A stretch of 52,800 nt of DNA from Roseburia sp. (GTDB lineage Bacteria > Bacillota > Clostridia > Lachnospirales > Lachnospiraceae): NCBI GenBank assembly GCA_003483745.1, contig DMYD01000041.1:1-52800 (forward strand), given 5' to 3'. A program made the translations under genes and the position numbers. The notes below the pieces were generated by a model. It made no database searches. It was given only the letters and a program-made list of their open reading frames with translations, and was not told the DNA's origin. Below are positions 25,926 to 33,981 of this stretch, piece by piece (position 1 is the first letter of the stretch; each line of letters begins with the position of its first letter).

Positions 25926-25947
25926 GTGTGAAAAAGCATTTTCACAC
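25926..25947 (-). promoter_or_regulatory. Leader hairpin before the HMA-like gene
   Basis: GTGTGAAAA (25926-25934) and TTTTCACAC (25939-25947) form a perfect 9-bp stem directly upstream of the GCAGAAGAAATGGAGG ribosome-binding site. A nearly identical hairpin-plus-SD cassette precedes telA at 45152-45176. Confidence 0.65.
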
Positions 25948-25972
25948 CGACATCCGCCTATCATTGCATTGG

Positions 25973-26000
25973 TTAGTCTTGTCTAATCATTTATATTATA
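25973..26000 (-). promoter_or_regulatory. -10 box with downstream TTAG-N6-CTAA dyad
   Basis: On the minus strand TATAAT (25995-26000) is followed after 8 bases by the dyad TTAG-N6-CTAA (25973-25986). The same spacing and dyad occur at the eno and hydrolase promoters. No good -35 is seen, so the promoter may need an activator. The dyad resembles DtxR/IdeR-like half sites; the regulator is unknown. Confidence 0.5.
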
Positions 26001-26080
26001 CCCCTGTTACGCACAGATGGAGCATCTGTAAGTGAGATAATTTATCATTGCGCAAAAATTTTTAAATCAGGAGGAAATTA

Positions 26081-26530
26081 TCACGACTTTTTCTTTGCAT
26101 TTTCATTTTTGTCATTCAGCATTTCTTCCATCGTGTGCCAGCCAAGCACCGCACATTTTACACGCGCAGGCATGTGGGAAATATCCTGAAGGGAGGATGC
26201 CTCCTCCAGCTGCTCAATTTCATCCGGCGTTGCTTCATCATGAATCATTTTTAAGAAAATGTCAGAAAGTTTTAATGCCTCCTCTTTCGTTTTTCCAATG
26301 ATAAGGTCAAGCATCATATCCGCCGAAGCCTGTGAGACGGCACATCCGCTTCCGGCAAATGCACCGTCTGTGATTTTTCCGTTCTCCACCTTTAACTGAA
26401 GAACAATATCATCTCCACAGCTCGGATTGACACCTTCTAACGCCAGGTTTGCATCCTTTAAAACCTGTTTATGCAATGGGTGTAAATTATGCTCTGTCAG
26501 TATCGTATTATAAAAACTTCTACTCTCCAT
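26081..26530 (-). CDS. sufU: Fe-S cluster assembly sulfur transferase SufU
   Basis: SufU takes sulfur from SufS as a zinc-dependent transferase. With the start at 26530 (AAGGAGG, 7 bases upstream) the protein has 149 residues. The expected ligands are present: Cys38 and Asp40 in NPSCGDD, Cys63 in GSGCAVS and Cys126 in RVKCAVLGW. The first codons overlap the end of sufS by 11 bp, so translation is coupled. It is the last gene of sufCBDSU. Confidence 0.95.
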   Translation of the reverse strand: MESRSFYNTILTEHNLHPLHKQVLKDANLALEGVNPSCGDDIVLQLKVENGKITDGAFAGSGCAVSQASADMMLDLIIGKTKEEALKLSDIFLKMIHDEATPDEIEQLEEASSLQDISHMPARVKCAVLGWHTMEEMLNDKNENAKKKS

Positions 26531-27731
26531 ATCCCATCCTCCTTCGAACGCCGGCAAGACAGTCTAAGAAACGTTCGATATCTTTTTCGTCATTATAAAA
26601 TGCCAGACTGACACGCGCGGAAGACATCACGCCGAGATGTTTTAACAGTGGCTGCGCACAATGGTGTCCGGCACGGACTGCAATCCGGCTGTCATCTAAA
26701 ATAGATGCGATATCATGCGGATGCACACCATCTATCACAAAACTTACAATTCCCCCGTGTTCCTTTGGCTTTTTACTTCCTAAAATGTGCACGTACGGAA
26801 TCCGGCTTATGCCTTCAAACAGCATTTTCGTAAGTTCTGACTCTCTTTTTTGAATCGTCTCCATTCCAATCCCATTCATATAATCAATGGCAGCCGCAAG
26901 ACCGACAGCTCCTGCTCCATTGACCGTTCCTGCCTCAAACTTATGCGGCAGTTCGGCATAAACTGCATCCTCTCTTGTCACCGACTCGATCATCTCTCCA
27001 CCGGTCAGAAATGGCGGCATTGCTTCTAACAGCTCCTCTTTTCCGTAGAGCACACCGATTCCCATCGGAGCCATCATCTTATGTCCGGAAAATGCAAGAA
27101 AATCAGCGTCCATCGCCGTGACATCCACGTTTTCATGCAAAACCGCCTGTGCGGCATCCACTAACACCACGCCACCATTTTTATGCACCATTTTTATGAT
27201 CTTTTCGACCGGGTTTCGTCTGCCCAGAACGTTAGAAACGAATCCTATTGCCGCAAATTTTGTCTTTTCACTGATGGACTTTGAAATTGCTTCCTCCGAA
27301 AAGCTTCCGTCCTGCTCACAATCCAGATAGACCAGTTTTGCACCCGTCTGTCTTGCCACCATCTGCCAGGGGAGCAGATTGCTGTGATGCTCTGTGATCG
27401 TTACAAGGATTTCATCTCCCTGTTTTAAATTAGTTAGTCCATAGCTGTATGCAACAAGGTTAATACTCTCCGTCGTATTTCTGGTAAAAATAATTTCTCT
27501 TTCACTTTTTGCATGGATAAAATCACGTACTTTTTCTCTGGAAAGTTCGTACTGTTCCGTCGCAGCAAGACCGAGTGCATACAGTCCACGCAATGGATTT
27601 GCATTGTATTTTTCATAAAATTCCTGCTCTGCCAAAAGCACCTGCATGGGCCGCTGCGTGGTCGCCGCATTATCCAGATAAACCAGATCTTTATCTTTTA
27701 ACAGTGGAAAATCTTTTTTATAATCAGGCAT
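26520..27731 (-). CDS. sufS: Cysteine desulfurase SufS
   Basis: This PLP enzyme removes sulfur from cysteine to feed Fe-S assembly. Visible are YLDNAATTQRP at the N-terminus, the PLP region FSGHKMMAPMGIG with the Schiff-base Lys, and the catalytic Cys in RAGHHCAQPLL, typical of group II (SufS) enzymes. The start at 27731 has GGAGG nine bases upstream; the ATG three codons earlier touches that site. The protein has 403 residues, the usual length. Confidence 0.95.
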   Translation of the reverse strand: MPDYKKDFPLLKDKDLVYLDNAATTQRPMQVLLAEQEFYEKYNANPLRGLYALGLAATEQYELSREKVRDFIHAKSEREIIFTRNTTESINLVAYSYGLTNLKQGDEILVTITEHHSNLLPWQMVARQTGAKLVYLDCEQDGSFSEEAISKSISEKTKFAAIGFVSNVLGRRNPVEKIIKMVHKNGGVVLVDAAQAVLHENVDVTAMDADFLAFSGHKMMAPMGIGVLYGKEELLEAMPPFLTGGEMIESVTREDAVYAELPHKFEAGTVNGAGAVGLAAAIDYMNGIGMETIQKRESELTKMLFEGISRIPYVHILGSKKPKEHGGIVSFVIDGVHPHDIASILDDSRIAVRAGHHCAQPLLKHLGVMSSARVSLAFYNDEKDIERFLDCLAGVRRRMGYGE

Positions 27732-27767
27732 CTGTCTCATCCTCCATAAATGTCAGACTGCTGCTGT

Positions 27768-28868
27768 TCACACCAGTTGTGTGGTCAGTAGCAGCTGGAT
27801 TTCTTTTTGTATCTCCTCTGACGGGATCATGGCACAGAGTGCATCGAGCCTTGCCCTTGCGACAAGACGTTTTGCCTCCTCCTGGTCAAATCCTCTGCTT
27901 CCAAGATAGAACAACATCTGCTCGTCAAGTCTTCCGATCGTTGCACCATGGCTTCCCTCCACATCCTCTTCTCCACAGAGGATCAACGGTATCGTCTGGT
28001 TCTCTACATCCTCATCGATCAAAAGCACATCCTCGCTCTCAGCGCCTTTCGCGCCTGCACATCCTGTGATAAAGTCGATTGTTCCGCGGAACAGTTTTTT
28101 TGCATTTCCCTTTAAAATACCGTTTGCATCCATCTGGCTTTCTGTCTTTTTCCCGATATGGCGTGCCACATAGTTCATATCATAGCGGTCATTTCCATCC
28201 GCAAGATATCCAATGTTTGCTGTAAATGAACTGTGCGCACCGACAAGTCCCATCTGACATCCTGCATATAATTTTTCTGCACCAAGCTGTATCTGGAGCA
28301 GTTCTACCGACGCATCTTTTTCGCATGCACCGCCGATATCAAACAGGGCACATGCATTTTTACCCAAAAGCTGTGCGGCATATATTTTTACTTTTGCCCC
28401 TTCTTTTGCATCGACAATCAACTGATGTATCACTGTCCCACTGCTATTTATATCAGAAGAAAATAAAAAAATGATTTCTATTTCACTGTCTTTTCCAGCT
28501 AAAATCTGCATACGGTTAAAGTATTTTTTTTCTGCATCATACTGGTACGAAAATATAACTGCGTGTTTTGCATGTACATTTTCTTCGATTGCAAGCGTAT
28601 CTTCCTCATCCTGACTGTTCAGGTTCGAAATCTGCTCCCCCATTCCTGTCTTAATGACTTTTTTTATCGCTTTTTTCTCCCAGCTTACGCCTTCCGGCAG
28701 TTCCGTGTAGGTCTGTTCTTTTTTATCTTCTGCATGAGTATTCTCCACGCACCAGATTTCAGGAGTACATGGAATACTTTCCGTCTCTGCCGTAACCTGT
28801 GTTTCATTCATCTTAAGCCAGTTCCACGTCTTTGCCGGAAGCCTGTTTATGATCAATTCTTTTTCCAT
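27768..28868 (-). CDS. sufD: Fe-S cluster scaffold component SufD
   Basis: This 366-residue protein has the SufB/SufD right-handed beta-helix and closes with a helical tail rich in EEAKRLVARARLDAL. The SufD-type end DVEGSHGATIGRLDEQMLFYLGSRGFDQEEA is clear; N-terminal 80 residues are divergent. SufD joins SufB and SufC in the SufBC2D scaffold. The ATG overlaps the sufB stop. Confidence 0.93.
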   Translation of the reverse strand: MEKELIINRLPAKTWNWLKMNETQVTAETESIPCTPEIWCVENTHAEDKKEQTYTELPEGVSWEKKAIKKVIKTGMGEQISNLNSQDEEDTLAIEENVHAKHAVIFSYQYDAEKKYFNRMQILAGKDSEIEIIFLFSSDINSSGTVIHQLIVDAKEGAKVKIYAAQLLGKNACALFDIGGACEKDASVELLQIQLGAEKLYAGCQMGLVGAHSSFTANIGYLADGNDRYDMNYVARHIGKKTESQMDANGILKGNAKKLFRGTIDFITGCAGAKGAESEDVLLIDEDVENQTIPLILCGEEDVEGSHGATIGRLDEQMLFYLGSRGFDQEEAKRLVARARLDALCAMIPSEEIQKEIQLLLTTQLV

Positions 28869-30274
28869 CAGCCTATGCTCCCTTCCATCTCCAGCTGGAT
28901 CAGATTATTCATTTCCAGTGCATATTCAAGCGGCAGTTCCTTCGATACATCATCTGCAAATCCACTGACAATCATGGAGCGTGCCTCCTGCTCACTGATA
29001 CCGCGCGACATCAAATAAAATACGGCGTCATCGCTAATCCTGCCAATCTTTGCCTCGTGTCCGACATCAGCCATTGATGTTTTGATATCCATTGCAGGGA
29101 TCGTATCCGACCTTGAAATGCCGTCTAACATCAACGACTCACAGGATACGGCTGCCTTACTGTTTTTCGCGTCTTTTCCAATGACTACTGAGCTGCGGAA
29201 AGTGCTGACACCTCCGTCCTTTGAAATTGATTTCGTATTGATATAGGAAGACGTATCCGGTGCATTCTGCACAACTTTTGTGCCGGTATCAAGGTTCTGT
29301 CCTTTTCCGGCAAATGTGATTCCGGTAAATTCCATATGCGCACCTTTTCCATTTAAAACGCTCATCGGATACAGATAAGACGTGTGAGAGCCAAAGGAAC
29401 CGGACACCCACTCGATCGTTCCGCCCTCCTCGACTAATGCACGCTTTGTGTTTAGGTTGTACATATTTTTTGACCAGTTTTCAATTGTAGAATAGCGCAG
29501 TTTCGCATTTTTACGGACAAATAATTCCACACATCCGGCATGCAGATTTGCCACGTTATAACGCGGTGCAGAACACCCCTCAATAAAATGCAGATACGCG
29601 CCCTCATCCACGATGATCAGCGTATGTTCAAACTGTCCTGCTCCCGGCGCATTCAGCCGGAAATAAGACTGCAGTGGGAAGCCTAAGGACACTCCGGGCG
29701 GCACATAGACAAATGAGCCACCCGACCAGACAGCTCCGTGCAGTGCCGCAAATTTGTGGTCATTCGGTTTGACCAGTTTCATAAAATGTTTGCGGATCAT
29801 ATCGGCATATTCGCCTTTCATCGCACTCTCAATATCACTGTAAACAACCCCTTGTGCTTCCACTTCTGCTTTCACATGATGGTAGACCATCTCGGAATCA
29901 TACTGTGCTCCGACACCGGCTAACGATTTCCGCTCCGCTTCCGGGATTCCAAGACGTTCGAACGTGTCTTTGATCTCTCCCGGCACCTCCGACCATTTTC
30001 CACGCATCTGTGTTTTTGGGCGCACATAAGTTTCAATATGATCCATGTCCAGCCCATCGATCGGCGGGCCCCAGTCTGGAATCTGCATCTGTCTGTAAAT
30101 CTGCAGCGATTTCATCCGAAATTCGCGCATCCACACCGGATCGTCTTTTTCATCTGATATTTTTTTCACAATGTCCTCGGTCAGTCCCGCCTGCATATGA
30201 TAGGCATCCTTATCATCATTCCGGATATCGTAGATGGTGCGGTCGATATCCGCTACATAAGTTTTTTCTTTCAT
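28868..30274 (-). CDS. sufB: Fe-S cluster scaffold component SufB
   Basis: This is the main scaffold subunit on which Fe-S clusters are built. The 468 residues show the family pattern: MRGKWSEVPGEIKDTFERLGIPEAERKSLAGVGAQYDSEMVYH, the CSAPRYNVANLHAGCVEL strand pair and ISRSDTIPAMDI with the preceding SCESL cysteine, then the beta-helix and MSRGISEQEARSMIVSGF. Its start overlaps the sufC stop by four bases (ATGA). Confidence 0.96.
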   Translation of the reverse strand: MKEKTYVADIDRTIYDIRNDDKDAYHMQAGLTEDIVKKISDEKDDPVWMREFRMKSLQIYRQMQIPDWGPPIDGLDMDHIETYVRPKTQMRGKWSEVPGEIKDTFERLGIPEAERKSLAGVGAQYDSEMVYHHVKAEVEAQGVVYSDIESAMKGEYADMIRKHFMKLVKPNDHKFAALHGAVWSGGSFVYVPPGVSLGFPLQSYFRLNAPGAGQFEHTLIIVDEGAYLHFIEGCSAPRYNVANLHAGCVELFVRKNAKLRYSTIENWSKNMYNLNTKRALVEEGGTIEWVSGSFGSHTSYLYPMSVLNGKGAHMEFTGITFAGKGQNLDTGTKVVQNAPDTSSYINTKSISKDGGVSTFRSSVVIGKDAKNSKAAVSCESLMLDGISRSDTIPAMDIKTSMADVGHEAKIGRISDDAVFYLMSRGISEQEARSMIVSGFADDVSKELPLEYALEMNNLIQLEMEGSIG

Positions 30275-31017
30275 TGTTCCACATACTCCTTATATCCTTC
30301 GCGGTTGATCTTGTCCACCAGACTTCCATCCCCTGTTGCAACAATCTGTCCATCCACCATGATATGCGTATAATCCACATGCAGATGCTCTAAAATCCTT
30401 GTGCTGTGTGTGATGATCAATAGTCCCTTGTCATTATTTTTACGGTATTCTTCAATTCCGGCAGAAACAAGACGCACTGCATCCACATCCAGCCCGGAGT
30501 CGGTTTCATCCAAAATTGCAAGTTCCGGTTTTAACAGCATCATCTGCAGAATCTCGGTTTTCTTTTTCTCACCACCGGAAAATCCCACATTCAGTCCACG
30601 GCTCTTATAGGAAGCATCCATCTGTAAAATCTTCATCGCAGCATCCACTTCTTTCATAAAGGTCCAGATCCGTACATTGTCCCCACGCCGCTTACGCACC
30701 GCATTGTTTAAAAAGGAATCCAGTGCCAGCCCCGGCACTTCCAGCGGCTCCTGAAATGACAAAAAAATCCCGTTCTGTGCCCTCTTATCTGCGGACTCCT
30801 CTGTGATATCTTTTCCGAGGAATTCAATACTTCCCCCTTTCACCTGATATTTCGGATTGCCCATCAGCACATATCCCAGTGTCGATTTTCCTGCCCCGTT
30901 TGGTCCCATCAGAACATGCGTCTCACCACGTTTTATCTCCAAATTGACGTGATGTAAAAGTTCCTTATCCTCCACACCTACCGTCAGATTCTTTATCTGT
31001 AACATTGATTTACTCAT
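30271..31017 (-). CDS. sufC: Fe-S cluster assembly ATPase SufC
   Basis: This ABC-type ATPase drives conformational change in the SufBC2D scaffold. It has GPNGAGKST, the signature FSGGEKKKTEIL, Walker B AILDETDSGLDVDAVR and the switch IITHSTRIL. The start at 31017 (ATG, AAGGGG upstream) is preferred over an adjacent TTG. As first gene of sufCBDSU it is preceded by a strong promoter with a perfect palindrome at the start of transcription. Confidence 0.96.
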   Translation of the reverse strand: MSKSMLQIKNLTVGVEDKELLHHVNLEIKRGETHVLMGPNGAGKSTLGYVLMGNPKYQVKGGSIEFLGKDITEESADKRAQNGIFLSFQEPLEVPGLALDSFLNNAVRKRRGDNVRIWTFMKEVDAAMKILQMDASYKSRGLNVGFSGGEKKKTEILQMMLLKPELAILDETDSGLDVDAVRLVSAGIEEYRKNNDKGLLIITHSTRILEHLHVDYTHIMVDGQIVATGDGSLVDKINREGYKEYVEQ

Positions 31018-31044
31018 CAATCGTACCCCTTTCTATTGCATTTT

Positions 31045-31107
31045 ATATCCTAGTATTCTAGTAGGATATTGTAAAAATATTATAACCCTCTTCTTTTGCG
31101 AATACAA
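31045..31107 (-). promoter_or_regulatory. suf operon promoter with Rrf2/IscR-type operator
   Basis: On the minus strand TTGTAT (31102-31107) and TATAAT (31079-31084) are exactly 17 bp apart. The start of transcription falls just before a perfect palindrome: ATATCCTA (31045-31052), 9 bases, TAGGATAT (31062-31069). This shape fits Rrf2-family regulators (IscR, CymR), known to control Fe-S or Cys genes. The regulator gene is not in this window. Confidence 0.75.
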
Positions 31108-31120
31108 GCGATTGCGGCGT

Positions 31121-31149
31121 CTCTTATTGAGAGTGTTTTTCAATAAGAG
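31121..31149. other. Palindrome between eno terminator and suf promoter
   Basis: CTCTTATTGA (31121-31130) pairs with TCAATAAGAG (31140-31149), a perfect 10-bp stem with a 9-base loop. It has no T run on the minus strand, so its role is unclear; it may insulate suf from eno readthrough or bind a regulator. Confidence 0.5.
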
Positions 31150-31158
31150 TTTTAGAAT

Positions 31159-31202
31159 AAAAAAAGGACGCCCAAAGCCATCCCTGACCTTTTGCGTCCT
31201 TT
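31159..31202 (-). terminator. Terminator after eno
   Basis: AAAGGACGC (31163-31171) pairs with GCGTCCTTT (31194-31202); on the minus strand it ends in a T run at 31165-31159. Confidence 0.85.
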
Positions 31203-31248
31203 CTATAAAGATAGAGGAGAAAATAAACTATTAATGTGAGTAAATTCC

Positions 31249-32544
31249 TTATTTTACATTAAATGCACCCATTCCCGGATACACTGCTGCACTTCCAAGT
31301 TCTTCCTCAATGCGGAGAAGCTGGTTGTATTTTGCAACACGCTCCGTTCTGCTCGGTGCGCCGGTCTTGATCTGGCAGGTATTTAATGCCACCGCGAGAT
31401 CTGCAATCGTGGTGTCTTCCGTCTCACCGGAACGGTGGGAAGAAATCGCCGTGTAGCCTGCCTTATGAGCCATCTTGATTGCCTCTAAGGTCTCAGATAC
31501 AGAACCAATCTGATTTAACTTGATCAGAATCGCATTGCCGCAGCCGTTGTCGATACCTTTTTTCAGACGCTCTGTATTGGTTACAAATAAATCGTCTCCG
31601 ACAAGCTGTACCTTATCGCCAAGTTCTTTGGTCAGAAGTTTCCAGCCCTCCCAGTCTTCCTCATCAAGTGCATCCTCAATGGAAATGATCGGGTATTTTT
31701 CAACCAGCTTCTTCCAGTGCTCGATCAGTTCTGCAGAAGTAAACTCCGTACCTGCTTTCGGCAATTTGTAAAATCCTTTTCCTTTTTCGCTCTTCCACTC
31801 AGAGGAAGCTGCATCCATGGCAATTCTGAAATCTCTGCCCGGCTCATATCCTGCATTTTTCACAGCATCTAATATGTACTGGATTGCTTCCTCATCAGAA
31901 GCGAGATCCGGTGCAAAACCACCCTCATCACCAACAGAGGTTGCAAGTCCCTTGCTCTTTAACAGCGCTGCAAGTGCATGGAACACTTCTGCGCACCAGC
32001 GGAGTGCCTCTTTAAAGCTCGGAGCTCCGACCGGCATGATCATGAACTCCTGCACGTCTACCGTGTTTGCTGCATGTGCACCACCATTTAAAATATTCAT
32101 CATAGGAACCGGCAGACGGTTGCCTGAAATGCCGCCTAAGAAACGGTAAAGCGGAATATCAAGTGAGATGGAAGCTGCACGTGCCGCTGCAATCGACACT
32201 GCTAAGATCGCATTTGCTCCCAGTTTTGATTTATCCTTTGTTCCGTCTGCTGCGATCATCGCTGCATCCACTGCATAAATGTCGCTGGCATCCATTCCAA
32301 CGATTGTATCGTTGATAATTGTATTAATATTTTCAACTGCCTTGGTAACACCTTTGCCAAGATATCTCGACTTATCGCCGTCGCGAAGCTCTAATGCTTC
32401 AAATTCTCCGGTCGATGCACCGCTTGGTGCCATTCCCCTTCCAATGGTACCGTCCACTAAATATACTTCAGCTTCCACGGTAGGATTACCTCTGGAGTCT
32501 AAAATCTCTCTTCCGATTACTTTTTCAATCTCTAAATAATTCAT
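31249..32544 (-). CDS. eno: Enolase
   Basis: Enolase interconverts 2-phosphoglycerate and phosphoenolpyruvate in glycolysis. The 431 residues carry MAPSGASTGEFEALELRDGD, the metal ligands in AMDAA, SIEDAL and GDDLFVTN, and ISHRSGETEDTTIADLAVA near the C-terminus. It is monocistronic with its own promoter and terminator. Unusually for a housekeeping gene, its promoter carries a TTAG-N6-CTAA dyad at the transcription start. Confidence 0.97.
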   Translation of the reverse strand: MNYLEIEKVIGREILDSRGNPTVEAEVYLVDGTIGRGMAPSGASTGEFEALELRDGDKSRYLGKGVTKAVENINTIINDTIVGMDASDIYAVDAAMIAADGTKDKSKLGANAILAVSIAAARAASISLDIPLYRFLGGISGNRLPVPMMNILNGGAHAANTVDVQEFMIMPVGAPSFKEALRWCAEVFHALAALLKSKGLATSVGDEGGFAPDLASDEEAIQYILDAVKNAGYEPGRDFRIAMDAASSEWKSEKGKGFYKLPKAGTEFTSAELIEHWKKLVEKYPIISIEDALDEEDWEGWKLLTKELGDKVQLVGDDLFVTNTERLKKGIDNGCGNAILIKLNQIGSVSETLEAIKMAHKAGYTAISSHRSGETEDTTIADLAVALNTCQIKTGAPSRTERVAKYNQLLRIEEELGSAAVYPGMGAFNVK

Positions 32545-32640
32545 TCCCGCTGTCTCCTTTTTCTTCGTTTGCAGACAACCTCTGCGGAATCAAAAAGGTA
32601 GCAACTTTCCGATTCCGGAGTCTGCATGATTTACACTATT

Positions 32641-32693
32641 GTTAGTTAAGTCTAACTATTGTTCAGTATAGCGAACATATTTTTAAATTGCAA
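32641..32693 (-). promoter_or_regulatory. eno promoter with TTAG-N6-CTAA dyad
   Basis: On the minus strand TTGCAA (32688-32693) and TATACT (32665-32670) are 17 bp apart. Eight bases past the -10 is GTTAGTTAAGTCTAAC (32641-32656), a dyad shared with the hydrolase promoter (33913-33928). Confidence 0.7.
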
Positions 32694-32715
32694 TATGAAA
32701 AAGTGAGATGTTTTC

Positions 32716-32883
32716 TCATTTATTTTTCCAGACGCCATCCACCACTAAAATCTGGTCTGCCTGCTCGATCGTTGCCAGACGATGTGCAATGATAATAATT
32801 GTTTTCCCTTTTGTCAGTTCCGTGATCGCAGACTGTATCAAATGTTCATTTTCCGGATCAAGGCTTGCGGTCGCTTCATCTAA
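32716..32883 (-). pseudogene. Fragment of an ABC exporter ATPase
   Basis: About 55 codons on the minus strand read LDEATASLDPENEHLI through GKTIIIIAHRLATIEQADQILVVDG. This is unmistakably the Walker B, D-loop and H-switch part of an ABC exporter ATPase. The Walker A, signature and membrane parts are missing, and the end is also cut short (GVWKNK then stop). It is fused at its upstream side to the AraC remnant, so it is the residue of a deletion. Confidence 0.85.
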
Positions 32884-33057
32884 GCAGTGTACTCAAGGCG
32901 TCCTTCCCGGCAGTGATCGATGCAAAATAATGACCGGTCAGGCTGATACTCGGAGTCATAATATGCCATATGAAAGTCATTGTACGAAAGAATCACACCG
33001 GGAAATACCTCATACATGGTGAGTGTTCCCTCTCCCGTACAACTTTTTCCCGTCCCA
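32884..33057 (-). pseudogene. Fragment of an AraC-family regulator
   Basis: The minus-strand frame ending in a stop at 32880 reads SCTGEGTLTMYEVFPGVILSYNDFHMAYYDSEYQPDRSLFCIDHCREGRLEY. This matches the N-terminal sensing domain of AraC regulators common in Lachnospiraceae. The DNA-binding half is gone, replaced by the ABC fragment. The frame overlaps the hydrolase 3' end by 53 bp, so its own start has probably been lost. Confidence 0.75.
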
Positions 33058-33879
33058 TCAGTTTTTCTCAACTTTAAATCTGTCTGCACTGTCTCCCGTT
33101 TTTCTGCCACAAATCTCTGCGATCACTTTTACCCACTCATCCGGGTAAACTGCAAGCAGCTCTTCGTGCTGTAGATCTAACTCATGCAGGATCGGTCTTG
33201 CAAAATGCTTTGTATAACGTACACGGTATTTTTCGCCCATTTTAAGGGCATATAAAATATGCATCTGAGTCCCGGCCGGATCAATCTGATCCGGCAGCGG
33301 CGTGATCAGATCAGAGTAAAACTGGTTTTCAACAGTCTTTTTTGTAACGCGGCTCATATCGACATCCGGAGTCTTTATCATATCCATAAATGCCCTGATA
33401 TAACCATTTTCTTCCGCCATCATCCTGTCCATTTTCTTTTTCATGAAAGGAATTTTTATCTCTCCTTTCGTGATAAACGGATAAAAAACCGGCATCATCA
33501 ATTTCGTCATCAGCTTTGCCCAGAGTTTTCCGGACTGGTCTAAATCAGAACCGCCTAAAATACCATAATCCATATGGATGTTTCCGCGTGCTGCGAGCAG
33601 TCCGACAAAGGAACCACCCAGCGAACAGCCATACGCAGCACAGATATGTCCGTCAAATTCTTTCTTTATGTACTGCTCTATCTTTTCTGTTTCCTCTGTC
33701 ATCGTTGGAAACTCTGTCTGCTCCGTCTCATCAAATCCATCATAGGAAACACATGCCACCTGAAAATATTCTTCTAACGGCTCTATCACTTTTCCAAAAT
33801 TTCCTTTCCAGTGACAACAGGTTCCTGGCAAAAGGAAAATAACCGGTTTTTCTTTCTCTCCAAAACAATATACTTTCAT
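33058..33879 (-). CDS. Alpha/beta hydrolase
   Basis: This 273-residue alpha/beta-fold protein has an oxyanion-type stretch IFLLPGTCCHW (residues 14-24) and the nucleophile elbow YGCSLGGSF (Ser about 87). The substrate is unknown; it resembles small esterase/lipase-like hydrolases. It lies beside remnants of an AraC regulator and an ABC exporter and may once have belonged to that locus. Its promoter carries the same dyad as eno. Confidence 0.8.
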   Translation of the reverse strand: MKVYCFGEKEKPVIFLLPGTCCHWKGNFGKVIEPLEEYFQVACVSYDGFDETEQTEFPTMTEETEKIEQYIKKEFDGHICAAYGCSLGGSFVGLLAARGNIHMDYGILGGSDLDQSGKLWAKLMTKLMMPVFYPFITKGEIKIPFMKKKMDRMMAEENGYIRAFMDMIKTPDVDMSRVTKKTVENQFYSDLITPLPDQIDPAGTQMHILYALKMGEKYRVRYTKHFARPILHELDLQHEELLAVYPDEWVKVIAEICGRKTGDSADRFKVEKN

Positions 33880-33912
33880 AGGATTCCACCTTCTTTAAAA
33901 TGCTTCTTGTGT

Positions 33913-33963
33913 GTTAGTTATTTCTAACTACTTTTATGATAGCACTTGTATAAGAAGGTGTAA
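33913..33963 (-). promoter_or_regulatory. Hydrolase promoter with TTAG-N6-CTAA dyad
   Basis: On the minus strand TTACAC (33958-33963) and TATCAT (33936-33941) are 16 bp apart. Seven bases beyond the -10 is GTTAGTTATTTCTAAC (33913-33928), matching the eno dyad at 14 of 16 positions. Confidence 0.65.
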
Positions 33964-33981
33964 AGCTGTTCTGTTTTAGAG

